A DNA stretch of 64,000 nucleotides from Pseudomonadota bacterium (GCA_023419375.1 JAEZYD010000067.1:1-64000); one strand, 5' to 3'. Numbered from the stretch's first letter, positions 1 through 8,864 are shown. Notes: a model not told the origin generated them from the sequence alone. Numbers and translations are program-made.

Positions 1-55
1 TCTCCACAGGGCTTTCTCTTCTTTTCTTTGGTCGGAAAACAAAGGCTGCCCTGGT

Positions 56-91
56 GGGCATACCGGCTTTGCTTGGTATGCCCATTTTTTT
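56..91 (+). terminator. Rho-independent terminator
   Basis: A perfect 9-bp stem (56-64 with 75-83) around a 10-nt loop is followed by a run of T at 85-91. It would end a plus-strand transcript entering from left of the window; that gene is not visible here. Confidence 0.7.
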
Positions 92-97
92 GTCGAG

Positions 98-127
98 GCG
101 CTATGCCCCCGTCTTTGAGGTAGAGCC
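98..127 (-). repeat. ISL3-type terminal inverted repeat, copy 1
   Basis: Read on the minus strand this begins GGCTCTAC and continues CAAAGACGGGGGCA, closely matching the copy at 17032-17061 that sits beside a transposase remnant. GGCTCT-type ends are characteristic of ISL3-family elements. The orientation makes it the right end of an element lying to the left. No transposase coding is visible in bases 1-97, so it is a relic or a truncated end. Confidence 0.5.
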
Positions 128-291
128 GTCAACGGCAAACAGTCTCACGATTTGCCGGATTTTGGCCTCAGAAATTTTTGAACGAATTGCATACTTGTTT
201 TTCATTGGTATACCTAGCTTTGAAGCCAATCATGAATGGCTCAGCTAGGCAAGACCCTAGTTTTATAACGATCAGCGCCCGCATACAGCTT

Positions 292-321
292 TTGACGGCC
301 ATCAGCCAATTAAAGTATGCT
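292..321 (+). promoter_or_regulatory. Candidate sigma-70 promoter for the alpha/beta-hydrolase
   Basis: TTGACG at 292-297 and TATGCT at 316-321 are separated by 18 nt, about 120 nt upstream of the hydrolase start at 442. Bases 128-291 show no gene or other recognisable element. The call rests on pattern matching only. Confidence 0.35.
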
Positions 322-441
322 GTGTAAGAATCAGACCCGAAAGGCGGCATACGACAAACCAGGCTAGAGCTTACCAACGTCGCCAACCTGTCCAGAAATC
401 GGACCACCTCAGAGTCTCCTATTACACGGGATGGTATAACC

Positions 442-1284
442 ATGATCCATCGTTCAAAACTCGCAGGAATCACCATTTTCGTTACCTGCTTGCTGGTCAT
501 CTTGGGGTGGGCAAACACTTCTATCACTTTGGCCAAAGATATTGTGCCGGTTGGCAAAAAAATAGCTGTGGATGCCAAGGGGCATGACATCTATCAGGTG
601 AACGCTAATGGGATCAAAATAGGATATAAGTTGATAGGTGCAGGCGAGCCACTGCTGTTGATTACTGGGCTTGGGGCAATCATGGAGAGGTGGGAGCCAG
701 AGTTTATCGAAGAAGCATCAAAAAAATATCAGCTGATCCTCATGGACAACAGGGGAATGGGATATACTACGGATAATGGTCAACAGTTTACGTATCGTCT
801 TTTTGCACAAGACGTTATTGCCCTGATGGATTCACTTGAAGTCAAAAAAACAAATGTACTTGGATATTCTCAGTCTAGTGTGACTACACAAAATTTACTT
901 CTTTACTATCCTGAGCGCTTCAATAAAGCCATAATTCATGCCACTTCAACAGATGGGAGTGCAGTTGCAGCGGCTTTAAAGCAAATGACTTTACCTGACA
1001 ATCCTACGATAAAGAAACAGCTTCAGGCAGCCATTGCGTGGAAGACTCCTTTGGAAAAAATGTCGCTGATCAAAAACCCAGTCATGCTGCTGGTTGGAAC
1101 GGCGGATACGGTTGTGGGAACGAAGAGCTCAAAAATTCTTGCCAGCTTGATACCCGGAGCTTGGTTAGTTCAGTTCAAAGGTGGATCGCACCATTTGCAA
1201 TATGAAGCCCCATCCGCCTTCACCCAGATTGTTTTGACCTTCTTGGCAATGGACGAGACGGTTCCTGCCAAGCAAAATCCATAA
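442..1284 (+). CDS. Exported alpha/beta-fold hydrolase with a GxSxS nucleophile elbow
   Basis: This is a 280-residue protein with an N-terminal hydrophobic segment (about residues 7-24), so it is probably exported or membrane-anchored. The fold is that of alpha/beta-hydrolases: an HG-like oxyanion region (LLLITGLGA), the DNRGMGYT strand-loop, a nucleophile elbow GYSQSS with Ser143, a likely acid Asp222 in GTADTV, and His250/His251 in GGSHH. The elbow normally reads GxSxG; here the last glycine is serine. The cap region is short. The substrate cannot be told from sequence (esterase, lactonase and C-C hydrolase are all possible). It stands alone in an AT-richer stretch between an ISL3 end and a tRNA remnant, which suggests horizontally acquired cargo. 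Confidence 0.8.
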   Translation: MIHRSKLAGITIFVTCLLVILGWANTSITLAKDIVPVGKKIAVDAKGHDIYQVNANGIKIGYKLIGAGEPLLLITGLGAIMERWEPEFIEEASKKYQLILMDNRGMGYTTDNGQQFTYRLFAQDVIALMDSLEVKKTNVLGYSQSSVTTQNLLLYYPERFNKAIIHATSTDGSAVAAALKQMTLPDNPTIKKQLQAAIAWKTPLEKMSLIKNPVMLLVGTADTVVGTKSSKILASLIPGAWLVQFKGGSHHLQYEAPSAFTQIVLTFLAMDETVPAKQNP

Positions 1285-1448
1285 CGTGGGGTAAGGTCAT
1301 TTTGCCCCTCTTTAGCCACAGAATTTGATTTAAGTTGAATAAAGCTGATGCAAGTTGATACAACTACAGGTGGGAAAAATTAATTTTTGCAGCTTGTTGC
1401 CATTGATTTTGGCGTTTTCGTAAGGTGCGCCAATTTATGCTTTGGCTG

Positions 1449-1494
1449 GCTACGAACCTGTAGGGCAGGAATTTGAATCTCTTCGGGCCCACCA
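1449..1494 (+). repeat. tRNA 3'-end remnant, probable integration attachment site
   Basis: The stretch reads like the anticodon-stem 3' side, variable loop, T arm (TTTGAATC) and acceptor end with encoded CCA (1492-1494) of an arginine-type tRNA. No matching 5' half exists upstream, so it is not a functional tRNA. Partial 3' copies of this kind are left at the distal end of elements that integrate into tRNA genes. With this orientation the intact tRNA and the rest of the element should lie to the left. No integrase is visible in the window. Confidence 0.6.
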
Positions 1495-1502
1495 GAAAAT
1501 GC

Positions 1503-1540
1503 AAGCCCTTACAGTTAATCACTGTAAGGGCTTTTTTTTG
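1503..1540 (+). terminator. Terminator following the tRNA remnant
   Basis: A perfect 13-bp stem (1503-1515 with 1521-1533) with a 5-nt loop runs into a T tract at 1532-1539. It follows the tRNA-like CCA end by 8 nt and was probably carried along with the tRNA 3' end. Confidence 0.75.
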
Positions 1541-1568
1541 CGTTTGGTCACTTTTAGCCACATTTTAG

Positions 1569-1598
1569 GGGGCAACACCGAAGACGGGGGCAAGCTCT
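1569..1598 (+). repeat. ISL3-type terminal inverted repeat, copy 2
   Basis: Aligned without gaps to the inverse of 17032-17061, bases 1575-1595 match at all but one position (ACACC then AAGACGGGGGCAAGC). The outer six bases are diverged. The orientation is that of a left end whose element would extend rightward, but no transposase follows. Confidence 0.45.
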
Positions 1599-1929
1599 TT
1601 CTCTGGCCGCCTTTATATAAAGAGGCAGTACGGAATGATAAGGAAATGCAATGGCATATATCAGCAAATTACAGGCGTTTGAATGCCGGAAATAGTCGAT
1701 ACATGCACAGAGATTGAAAAATATGGAATGATAACAATACATAATATCAGGATAAACTGTTACTCATAAAAATTGCATAATCCGTAGATGCTAGACTTCG
1801 CCCCTGGATGCATCTATTGTAAAATACAAGATGTAATCAGATGCCACGAGGTGCGCAGCGCGCACGGCAGGCACCCTTACGCAGATTCCTCGTTTTTTAT
1901 AACTGGGCTTGCGACGCAGGGGTGAATAG
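1599..1929. other. Intergenic region with no recognisable gene
   Basis: This 330-nt AT-rich stretch leads into the hybrid histidine kinase. No conserved open frame, RNA or clear promoter was recognised. A short G-rich ribosome-binding sequence lies just before the kinase start. Confidence 0.4.
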
Positions 1930-4821
1930 ATGCAATCACTGCTACCTACTGTGAAACTGCAAAAGAGCAGTTTTCATCGTCCATATATCCTGCGCATTGC
2001 TGCAATGTGTCTGGTTATCATTTGCTGCGTCCTGTTGCTTGCTTCTGATGTCGGTTTTTCCACGCACCCGGCAAGCGCCGCCACGGCCAATGCGCAGGGC
2101 ATAAAGCCGGAAATGCAACGGGGCATGCAAACGGGCATGCCGCAAACAGTAGAGCGCAAGGCCGTGCTCATTCTTTCAGGATCGCAATATGGTCTGCCTG
2201 TAACAGACAACATGGCTGCCGGAACAGTTGAAGTCCTCAGGAGAGAAGGCTTAAGTTTCAACGATATTTACGTTGAAATGCTCGATCTTGTCCGTAACAA
2301 CAGCACATATTGGCGCTCCAGGCTTGCATCCGTGCTGCAGGAAAAGATTGCCCAGGCAGATATAGGCCTTGTGGTAGTGCAAAACCAGGCTGCACTGGAA
2401 TTTTTTGCATATGAGTGCGCTGGCGTGGTGCCGTATGATGTGCCCGTGCTGGCAACCCAGATATCCAATCCTGCGGTATCGTGGCGTGGCAGGCCGCACT
2501 CTGTTTTGTATGTGGGCAGCCGCTGGGACATTGCCGGAACGCTCCGCTACGGTGTTGATATTTTTCCGCAAACGCGGCAGCTGGTTGTCGTTGCCGGAGC
2601 ATACAAAAAGCAGTCCTTGTTCCATACTCAGGTGGTTTCGGCCCTGGCCGCATTGCCAGAAAATATCGTGATGGAGGATACTGCGGCATTGTCCTATGCG
2701 GAAATGCTGGAGCGGATTTCGTCATTGCCCCCAAATACCCTTGTCTTGCTTGGAGCCTATTACAAAGACAGCACCGGGCACAGTTTTGTTCCCGCCGAGG
2801 TGGCTGCTGATGTTGCCCGGCTGGCAAACGCGCCAGTGTTGGCGCTGTATGATGCGCATGTCCTCCAGGGGGCAACGGGCGGGTCTGTCGTAATGACCAC
2901 AGAGGTCGGGCGGCAAGTAGGCAAAGTTGGTTTTGAGTTTCTGACCGGAATCCGCAAAATCGACAGTGACAACACCGATGCCACGGTGCCGCCGCAGCCC
3001 ATGTTTGACTGGGTTCAGTTGCTGCGCTGGGGAGCCGACACCACCAAGCTACCGCTAGATGCCATAATATTGAACCGTCCGCGAACCATTTGGAGTGAAT
3101 ACCGCAATTCAGTAATTGCAGCAGCGGCAGCCATTGCCATTTTGGCAGCTTTGGCCATTGCCCTGGCAATGCAGAATCAAAAACGCAAAAGGGCGGAGCA
3201 GGCCACTGCCGCGCTGAATGATCAACTTGAGGAGCAGGTTGCCAGCCGTTCAGCCGAGCTTGCCGCGCGCACGGCAGTGTTGCAGACCATATACGACTGC
3301 GCCAGCTCTGGCATAGCGCTGATCGCCGACCGTAAAATCATTCGCGGCAACCGCAGAATGCACGAAATGTTTGGCTGGCCTGAGGGCGAGATGGTCGGCA
3401 AACCCGTGAGAACATGGTATATAGACAACGAGTCGTACCTTGATGCGGGCAAAATCTCTTACGCGCGGATATGGAACGGTGAAACCTATTGCAGGGAAGA
3501 AGAACTGGTGCGCCGCGATGGAACCCGCTTTTGGGCACGCATGACAGGCACGGCGGTTGATCCGGCTGACCCCTCCAAGGGAATAGTGTCTGTTATTGAC
3601 GACATCACAAATGAACGCATGGCAATGGCCCAGATGGAGCAGTCCCGTGAGCAGGCCGAAGCTGCCAATGCCGCCAAGAGCGTTTTTCTGGCAAGCATGA
3701 GCCACGAAATCCGCACACCTTTGAACGCCATAATCGGGCTTGCCCACCTATTGCGGAAAAGAACGCAGGATAAGGATACAACGGAAAAGTTGGAGCGCGT
3801 TCAGGCATCAGGCAGGCATCTTCTCCGCCTTATCAATGATATCCTTGATTTTTCAAAGATTGAAGCCGGCAAGCTGGTTATTGTTGCCGAACCGATGGAT
3901 ATAAGGGCTATCTCCGACAATGTGGTGTCAATCATGGCAGAAAACGCTTCTGCCAAGGGCATACAACTGTACGTAGAGTCTGATCCTGTGCCCTGCGCGC
4001 TCAAGGGCGATGCCTTGCGTGTTACGCAGGCCCTGCTCAATCTGGTGGGCAATGCCATCAAGTTTACCCCTTCTGGCAGTGTTACCATCCGCACCCTGAT
4101 GGACGCGGAAATGGAATCGCACGTGCGGCTACGCTTTGAGGTGACAGATACCGGCATAGGCTTTGCCGAGGCGCAACTGCCAAATCTGTTTGCTCCCTTT
4201 GAGCAGGCTGATTCTTCCATGTCCAAGCGCTTTGGCGGCACGGGTCTTGGTTTGGCCATTACCAGAAAACTGGCTGAACTCATGGGCGGGCAGGCTGGCG
4301 CCCATAGCACACTGGGGCAGGGCAGCACCTTTTGGTTTACGGCGGTTTTTGACAAGGTTGAAGGCGCCAGCCTTGTTAAGGCCAGGGAGCAGATCAAGGA
4401 TGCCTGCAAGGAAATTTCAGTAAATTTTGCAGGCAGCCGTATTTTGCTTGTGGAAGATAATGAAATAAATATGATTGTTGCAACAGAAACACTGGCAGAG
4501 GCCCTGCTTGAAGTAGAGGTTGCGCGTGACGGGCTGGAGGCCCTCGCCAAGGTGCGCCAAACCAGCCCCGGCTATTATGCCCTGGTGTTGATGGATATGC
4601 AGATGCCCAATATGGACGGTCTGGAGGCGACACGCGAGCTTAGAAAGATGCCGTCCGCGCAGCATCTGCCCATCATTGCCATGACGGCCAATGCATTTAA
4701 CGAAGATCGCGACCGCTGCTTTGCAGCGGGAATGAATGATTTTATTGCCAAGCCGGTGGAACCGGATCAAATGTTTGCAACTATTTTGCGCTGGCTGCGG
4801 CGGGGGCAAAATACAGGTTGA
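1930..4821 (+). CDS. Hybrid sensor histidine kinase with periplasmic binding-protein sensor, PAS and receiver
   Basis: A 963-residue membrane sensor. In order: N-terminal signal/anchor (about 20-40); a periplasmic region (about 75-345) resembling ABC-transporter substrate-binding proteins; a transmembrane helix (about 394-415); a coiled-coil linker; a PAS domain (about 450-565); HisKA with the H box SMSHEIRTPLN (phospho-His592); HATPase with NLVGNAIKFT, DTGIGF and GGTGLGLA; and a C-terminal receiver with phospho-Asp889 in LMDMQMPNMDG and a conserved Lys in FIAKPVEP. It should sense an extracytoplasmic ligand and pass phosphate internally to its own receiver. No DNA-binding partner regulator lies adjacent, so the output is unknown. 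A cupin gene follows 85 nt downstream and may be co-regulated. Confidence 0.92.
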   Translation: MQSLLPTVKLQKSSFHRPYILRIAAMCLVIICCVLLLASDVGFSTHPASAATANAQGIKPEMQRGMQTGMPQTVERKAVLILSGSQYGLPVTDNMAAGTVEVLRREGLSFNDIYVEMLDLVRNNSTYWRSRLASVLQEKIAQADIGLVVVQNQAALEFFAYECAGVVPYDVPVLATQISNPAVSWRGRPHSVLYVGSRWDIAGTLRYGVDIFPQTRQLVVVAGAYKKQSLFHTQVVSALAALPENIVMEDTAALSYAEMLERISSLPPNTLVLLGAYYKDSTGHSFVPAEVAADVARLANAPVLALYDAHVLQGATGGSVVMTTEVGRQVGKVGFEFLTGIRKIDSDNTDATVPPQPMFDWVQLLRWGADTTKLPLDAIILNRPRTIWSEYRNSVIAAAAAIAILAALAIALAMQNQKRKRAEQATAALNDQLEEQVASRSAELAARTAVLQTIYDCASSGIALIADRKIIRGNRRMHEMFGWPEGEMVGKPVRTWYIDNESYLDAGKISYARIWNGETYCREEELVRRDGTRFWARMTGTAVDPADPSKGIVSVIDDITNERMAMAQMEQSREQAEAANAAKSVFLASMSHEIRTPLNAIIGLAHLLRKRTQDKDTTEKLERVQASGRHLLRLINDILDFSKIEAGKLVIVAEPMDIRAISDNVVSIMAENASAKGIQLYVESDPVPCALKGDALRVTQALLNLVGNAIKFTPSGSVTIRTLMDAEMESHVRLRFEVTDTGIGFAEAQLPNLFAPFEQADSSMSKRFGGTGLGLAITRKLAELMGGQAGAHSTLGQGSTFWFTAVFDKVEGASLVKAREQIKDACKEISVNFAGSRILLVEDNEINMIVATETLAEALLEVEVARDGLEALAKVRQTSPGYYALVLMDMQMPNMDGLEATRELRKMPSAQHLPIIAMTANAFNEDRDRCFAAGMNDFIAKPVEPDQMFATILRWLRRGQNTG

Positions 4822-4906
4822 TGTTGGCGCTTAACTGGTTGTATTGACCGTAATATCCTTGTATATTTACCTATTTTTTATAATCGGCACCATGCAGGAG
4901 AAGTAC

Positions 4907-5386
4907 ATGTTTAAAAAGAATTACGCCCTCGCGATGGCCGCAGGCATTGTTATTTTTGCTGCGGGTTTCTGGGCGGGCGGCAGAGACGCGGTGCTGTTTG
5001 AGGCGGGCCAGGCTGTTGCCGCTGTGCCCCCTGCCACCGAGGTGACCAAGACTGTGCTGTTTGAAGCCGAACGCTCCTGGGATGGAACGCCCTATGGCGC
5101 ATACCCGGCCGGGAATGCGGACATCAAGATTGTAAAAATTGTGATCCCCCCCAATTCGCGTCTGGGCAGCCACACGCATCCAATGCCGAATATTGCCTAT
5201 GTGCATGCGGGCGCGCTGACAGTAAAAAGCGAGGTGGATGGTCTGGAGCGGCAGTTGAAGCAGGGGGACTTTCTGGCGGAGATGGTCAATAAGCCGCACT
5301 ATGGCTATACGGGCGATGAGGGCGTGGAGCTCTTGCTTGTTTACTGCGGGGTGACTGGGCAGGAGCTGTCTGTCAGCACAAAATAG
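4907..5386 (+). CDS. Secreted or membrane-anchored cupin-domain protein
   Basis: This is a 159-residue protein. The ATG at 4907 is preferred over an upstream in-frame codon because CAGGAG lies seven bases before it. An N-terminal hydrophobic helix (about residues 8-22) indicates export or anchoring. The rest is a single cupin barrel with the metal-binding signature GSHTHPMPN followed by a second His-containing strand (NKPHYGY). Small cupins of this form bind a metal and range from enzymes to sensors; the reaction cannot be assigned. It follows the hybrid kinase on the same strand. Confidence 0.82.
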   Translation: MFKKNYALAMAAGIVIFAAGFWAGGRDAVLFEAGQAVAAVPPATEVTKTVLFEAERSWDGTPYGAYPAGNADIKIVKIVIPPNSRLGSHTHPMPNIAYVHAGALTVKSEVDGLERQLKQGDFLAEMVNKPHYGYTGDEGVELLLVYCGVTGQELSVSTK

Positions 5387-5413
5387 CATCTTTCTTTAGG
5401 GCAATTCTTGTGA

Positions 5414-5447
5414 GGCGAGCCGGGATCTTTCCGGCCCGCCTTTTTTT
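5414..5447. terminator. Terminator between convergent cupin and DUF302 genes
   Basis: Stem arms 5414-5423 and 5431-5440 pair at nine of ten positions around a 7-nt loop, followed by seven T (5441-5447). The T run serves the plus-strand cupin gene; the minus-strand gene ends at 5446, inside the T run. Confidence 0.8.
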
Positions 5448-5901
5448 ATGGCGCACCCGCCTCCGCTATTTTTTGCTGTCCGACAGCCCCAGTTTTATGC
5501 TGGGCCGCCTCATGGGCGAGTCGCTCCATCAATTTTTGCATTCTTTGCGCAACATCCGCATTTTTAACAATTCCGTGGCGGCTCGCAATCCATGCGGGAT
5601 CATTCCAGATCAGGCAAACCCCCTGGGGCGTTTCCACCGCCAGAATGCGCAGGGGCAGATCAAGGGCCGCCTCCGGGGCTTCAAGCATGAGGGCTGTGCC
5701 CACAGCCGGATTGCCAAAGGTGATCACGCGCGCGCCAGCCATATCAAGGCCTGCCTCAACGGCATTCTGCTTGTGATCCACTATGGAAAAAACAGGGATT
5801 TTCGCACTCTCGATGGCGCTCAGCAACCGCTTCCAGACAGTTTCAAGATCCTCTTGAGGGGCTGCCAGTACACGCTGCAAGCCATTATCAGGGGTGTTCA
5901 T
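5446..5901 (-). CDS. DUF302 domain protein
   Basis: A 151-residue cytoplasmic protein matching the DUF302 pattern: an N-terminal strand-helix unit, VITFGNPAVGTALM, then ALDLPLRILAVET and a C-terminal IWNDPAWIASRHGI. DUF302 proteins bind small ligands in a dimeric fold and occur widely in sulphate reducers, but no reaction is established. The start at 5901 is chosen because CAGGAG precedes it; a longer in-frame extension lacks a ribosome site. It is a single gene convergent with the cupin. Confidence 0.8.
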   Translation of the reverse strand: MNTPDNGLQRVLAAPQEDLETVWKRLLSAIESAKIPVFSIVDHKQNAVEAGLDMAGARVITFGNPAVGTALMLEAPEAALDLPLRILAVETPQGVCLIWNDPAWIASRHGIVKNADVAQRMQKLMERLAHEAAQHKTGAVGQQKIAEAGAP

Positions 5902-6074
5902 AGTTACTCCTGTTTGGGTGACAGGTTTATTATTTCTGCGCACAGGGTCGCCAGCATTCCCATCCGGTCAAGGTGTCAGGGGCTGCCGGGTGATGGTGCC
6001 AGGGTGTGGCGGGTCAGCGCCGCAGGCCGCAGGGCGCGGTCAATCAGAAAAGGGGGGTGGCAAAGCAGGTATGC

Positions 6075-6269
6075 TCAGGATGCTACGTAGGAATTCCAGA
6101 GCCGGATGGCGGCAGATTCGCTGACTGACCACTGCAAGGGGCAGTTGCCGCAGTCGCAGTAGAGGCGGAAGATATCGTGGGTTCTGCCTTCAGGTCTGGA
6201 TGTTTGAAGCTTGGGGTAGTTGCCGCATTTTATACAGGGCCGGATCACGGGAAGGTTGTCTTTATTCAT
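6075..6269 (-). CDS. Lar-like small zinc-binding protein
   Basis: A 64-residue protein with two CxxC pairs (Cys12/Cys15 and Cys40/Cys43) and the C-terminal pattern ESAAIRLWN typical of the Lar (restriction alleviation) zinc-ribbon family. In phages and plasmids Lar proteins modulate type I restriction; many chromosomal homologues have no known role. The ribosome-binding site is weak. There is no phage or restriction gene beside it, so only family resemblance is claimed. Confidence 0.6.
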   Translation of the reverse strand: MNKDNLPVIRPCIKCGNYPKLQTSRPEGRTHDIFRLYCDCGNCPLQWSVSESAAIRLWNSYVAS

Positions 6270-6768
6270 TGATAAAACATATCCCTTGGCAGAAAGGCCG
6301 TCAAAGATTTGTTGTAACCGAATAAATTAAGTTATGCATATTAATTAATCTATTTATTGTGGTGTTAAAATTATTCTTGCCCACGCCACCATATGGGGCG
6401 GGGGCAATCGCACTATCCCCCAAGTGCAGAACAGCGCCGCATCAATTCCGATTCTGCGCGGTTGCCGGAACATTTCTCCTTTTTTCTCTCATCCAGAATT
6501 TATTGAAGCCAGCAGCTCCTGCGAAAGGCTGAGGAGCCCTGTGGTCTTTTTATTTTTTGACAGCAAGTTTAGCGAATTACCTCTTACTGACCGAAATTTA
6601 AGGAGATCTCTCCTCAAATCTTCACCAATAATCACGGTTCCCAATATATCGTGTCACCGTTGCCCCCCTTCAATAGGTTGTTTACACAATAAAATACTAA
6701 TTATCAGAAGCATTTTTGAATAATTGGCAGGAAGAGGGCAGGGAAGACGATTCAAATCTGGAGGCACA
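6270..6768. other. Long leader/intergenic region upstream of the TonB-dependent receptor
   Basis: About 500 nt without a convincing gene. The first part (6300-6380) is AT-rich and may hold the promoter. I looked for a cobalamin riboswitch and for a Fur-type palindrome and saw neither in convincing form. The receptor has its own site TGGAGG just before the ATG at 6769. Confidence 0.4.
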
Positions 6769-8844
6769 ATGAAACAGTGGCAAAGGCATGCGGCGGTAAT
6801 GGCTTTATTGGGGATCATAGGCAGCCCATGTGCTGCATCCGCCGGTAATGAAGGTAATGGCGAAGTTCAACTTTCTCCTCTGGAAATGGCAGCTTCCAAG
6901 GATACCATCGACCATATCACCCAGGTGGACATAGAACGGAAAACCGCCAGAAACCTCTGGGAAGCCCTGCGCGGCGTGGAAGGCGTGAATCTGCAAACTT
7001 CCGCAGGCCGCAATGAGGGAACCATCAGCATTCGTGGCTCCAACCGCTATCAGGTGGGCCTGTACATTGACGACATCCCCGTTGCAACAGCGTATCGCAA
7101 CGAATGGGATGCCAACAACATCCTGACCTATGGGCTTGAATCCATCGAAGTCTCCAAGGGCTACAGCTCGCCCTTGCTGATCAGCAACAACAACCTTGCG
7201 GGTGCAGTGAACCTGCGTACGGCAAAACCCAAAAAAGAGTTTGAAGCCACCGCCAAATACATGAACTTTTTTGACCGCAACGTGCAGAATCAAGGTCAAA
7301 TGGCTGCGGCAAGCGTGGGAACCAAGCAGGATCTCTACTACCTGAAGGGAACGTTCATATTCAATAACCAGAATTTCTTTACCTACCCGGCCAGCTTTGA
7401 CTCCGCCCCCTATCAGCCGGGCAGCCGCGCGCGCAACTCGGACAATCAGACCCTCTCTGGCAACATCATTGGCGGCTGGACGCCCAATGACGATGTGGAT
7501 GTTATGGTGGGCTACACGCGGCAGCATTTTCAGAAGGGCCAGCCCTTTGATGCCGCCCAGACCCGCACCGGCGACTCAACCACCTATCCTTACAAGCGCT
7601 TTTGGGAATGGCCGGAATACGAAACCAGCCGCGTGTACGCCAATGGCAATTTCAATCTCAGCAGCAAGGCGCACCTGAAGGCTGTTGCCTATTACGACTG
7701 GCATCAGGACACCTCAAAAAGCTACACCGACGTGTCCATGACCAAGCGGGATTCCGCAGACAAAACGTATGACCAATTCACCACCGGCGGTCAGTTGACG
7801 TTTGACTATACCTTCAACCCCGCCAACAAGATCGCCCTTTCCGCTGGTTATCGTCTTCTTTCACACAAAGAATACAATGACTACAGCGTGTTTGACGACA
7901 CCGGCGTGAAGCCGAAGCTCAAGAAAAAGGCCGCTGATGTAGGTTCGCAGCTGGATGAACACATCACGGAAACCTACACGGATCTGGGCGCGGAATACAC
8001 CCTCAAACCCGTGGACAAGCTCACTCTGGTTTTCGGCAGCAGCCTCAGCACCATGGTTCCGCAGACTCTTGAGAGCCGCGATCACACCACGGGCGACATG
8101 AATTCCTACAAGGACGGGCTGAGCGACCCCAAGACCCTGTTCAACTATCAGGTCGGGGCCTTCTATGACCTGACGGAACACCATGAGGTGTTCGCCACTT
8201 TTGCCAAGAAATCGCGTTTTGCCACCATGCGCGAGCGCTACATGCGCACGAACGGCACTCCGGCCAATCCCGATCTTAATCCCGAACAGGCCTATCATTA
8301 CGAACTGGGCTACAAGGGTATTTTTGGCGACTGGCTCAAGCTCAACAGCAGCGTGTACTACAGCGATGTGACAGACCTGATCACCTCGCAGGGTACTTCT
8401 GGCAACATGTCGTTCACCAACCTGAACCGGGCCACCTTCTACGGTTACGAACTGGGCGCGGAAGCTGTGTTCAACCAGTATGTGAGCGTGGGGGCGGTGT
8501 TCAACTACATGCACTGGAACAACTGCACCAACGACGACAAGCTTACCCAGTTGCCCGAGCTCACAAGCACCCTGTACAGCGTCATCACGCCTGTGGAAGG
8601 GTTCTCAATTATTCCGCAGGTCAACATGAGCAGCGGCTTCTACTGGAACAGTGCCCCTTACGATACGTATTACCGCAAGGCACCCGGCTTCACTACCGTG
8701 GACCTCAAGGCCGTATACGATATCAACAAGAACTTTTCCGTGGAAGCTGGCGTGAAGAACATGTTTGATCAGGAATATGCGTACAGCGCCTATTATCCGG
8801 AGCCTGGCCGCAGCTTCTTCATGGGTGTTACCGCAACATTCTAA
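6769..8844 (+). CDS. TonB-dependent outer-membrane receptor
   Basis: A 691-residue protein with a signal peptide (MKQWQRHAAVMALLGIIG, cleaved near ASA-G), an N-terminal plug domain (GVEGVNLQTSAGRNEGTISIRG, then NNLAGAVNLRT), a long beta-barrel rich in alternating aromatic strands, and the terminal phenylalanine (GVTATF) used for outer-membrane assembly. The start at 6769 follows a good ribosome site. It should bind an extracellular metal chelate, corrinoid or haem-like ligand and pass it inward by TonB. The downstream genes supply the periplasmic binding protein, permease, ATPase and a TonB, so this is the entry point of a complete uptake operon. The ligand is not identifiable by eye. Confidence 0.93.
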   Translation: MKQWQRHAAVMALLGIIGSPCAASAGNEGNGEVQLSPLEMAASKDTIDHITQVDIERKTARNLWEALRGVEGVNLQTSAGRNEGTISIRGSNRYQVGLYIDDIPVATAYRNEWDANNILTYGLESIEVSKGYSSPLLISNNNLAGAVNLRTAKPKKEFEATAKYMNFFDRNVQNQGQMAAASVGTKQDLYYLKGTFIFNNQNFFTYPASFDSAPYQPGSRARNSDNQTLSGNIIGGWTPNDDVDVMVGYTRQHFQKGQPFDAAQTRTGDSTTYPYKRFWEWPEYETSRVYANGNFNLSSKAHLKAVAYYDWHQDTSKSYTDVSMTKRDSADKTYDQFTTGGQLTFDYTFNPANKIALSAGYRLLSHKEYNDYSVFDDTGVKPKLKKKAADVGSQLDEHITETYTDLGAEYTLKPVDKLTLVFGSSLSTMVPQTLESRDHTTGDMNSYKDGLSDPKTLFNYQVGAFYDLTEHHEVFATFAKKSRFATMRERYMRTNGTPANPDLNPEQAYHYELGYKGIFGDWLKLNSSVYYSDVTDLITSQGTSGNMSFTNLNRATFYGYELGAEAVFNQYVSVGAVFNYMHWNNCTNDDKLTQLPELTSTLYSVITPVEGFSIIPQVNMSSGFYWNSAPYDTYYRKAPGFTTVDLKAVYDINKNFSVEAGVKNMFDQEYAYSAYYPEPGRSFFMGVTATF

Positions 8845-8864
8845 TACATTAATCTTAATCGGGT

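Noticed and set aside
1442..1717. 91-codon plus-strand frame beginning in the tRNA remnant
   Set aside because: It reads through a tRNA 3' end and a terminator hairpin (the FESLRAH string is the usual translation of a tRNA T arm); not a gene.
6424..6723. 99-codon frame upstream of the TonB receptor
   Set aside because: No ribosome site, no recognisable domain, irregular composition; it lies in the leader region of the receptor.
6270..6768. Cobalamin riboswitch or Fur box upstream of the receptor
   Set aside because: The receptor/BtuFCD-like set invites one, but I could not find the conserved B12-box bases or a clear Fur palindrome.
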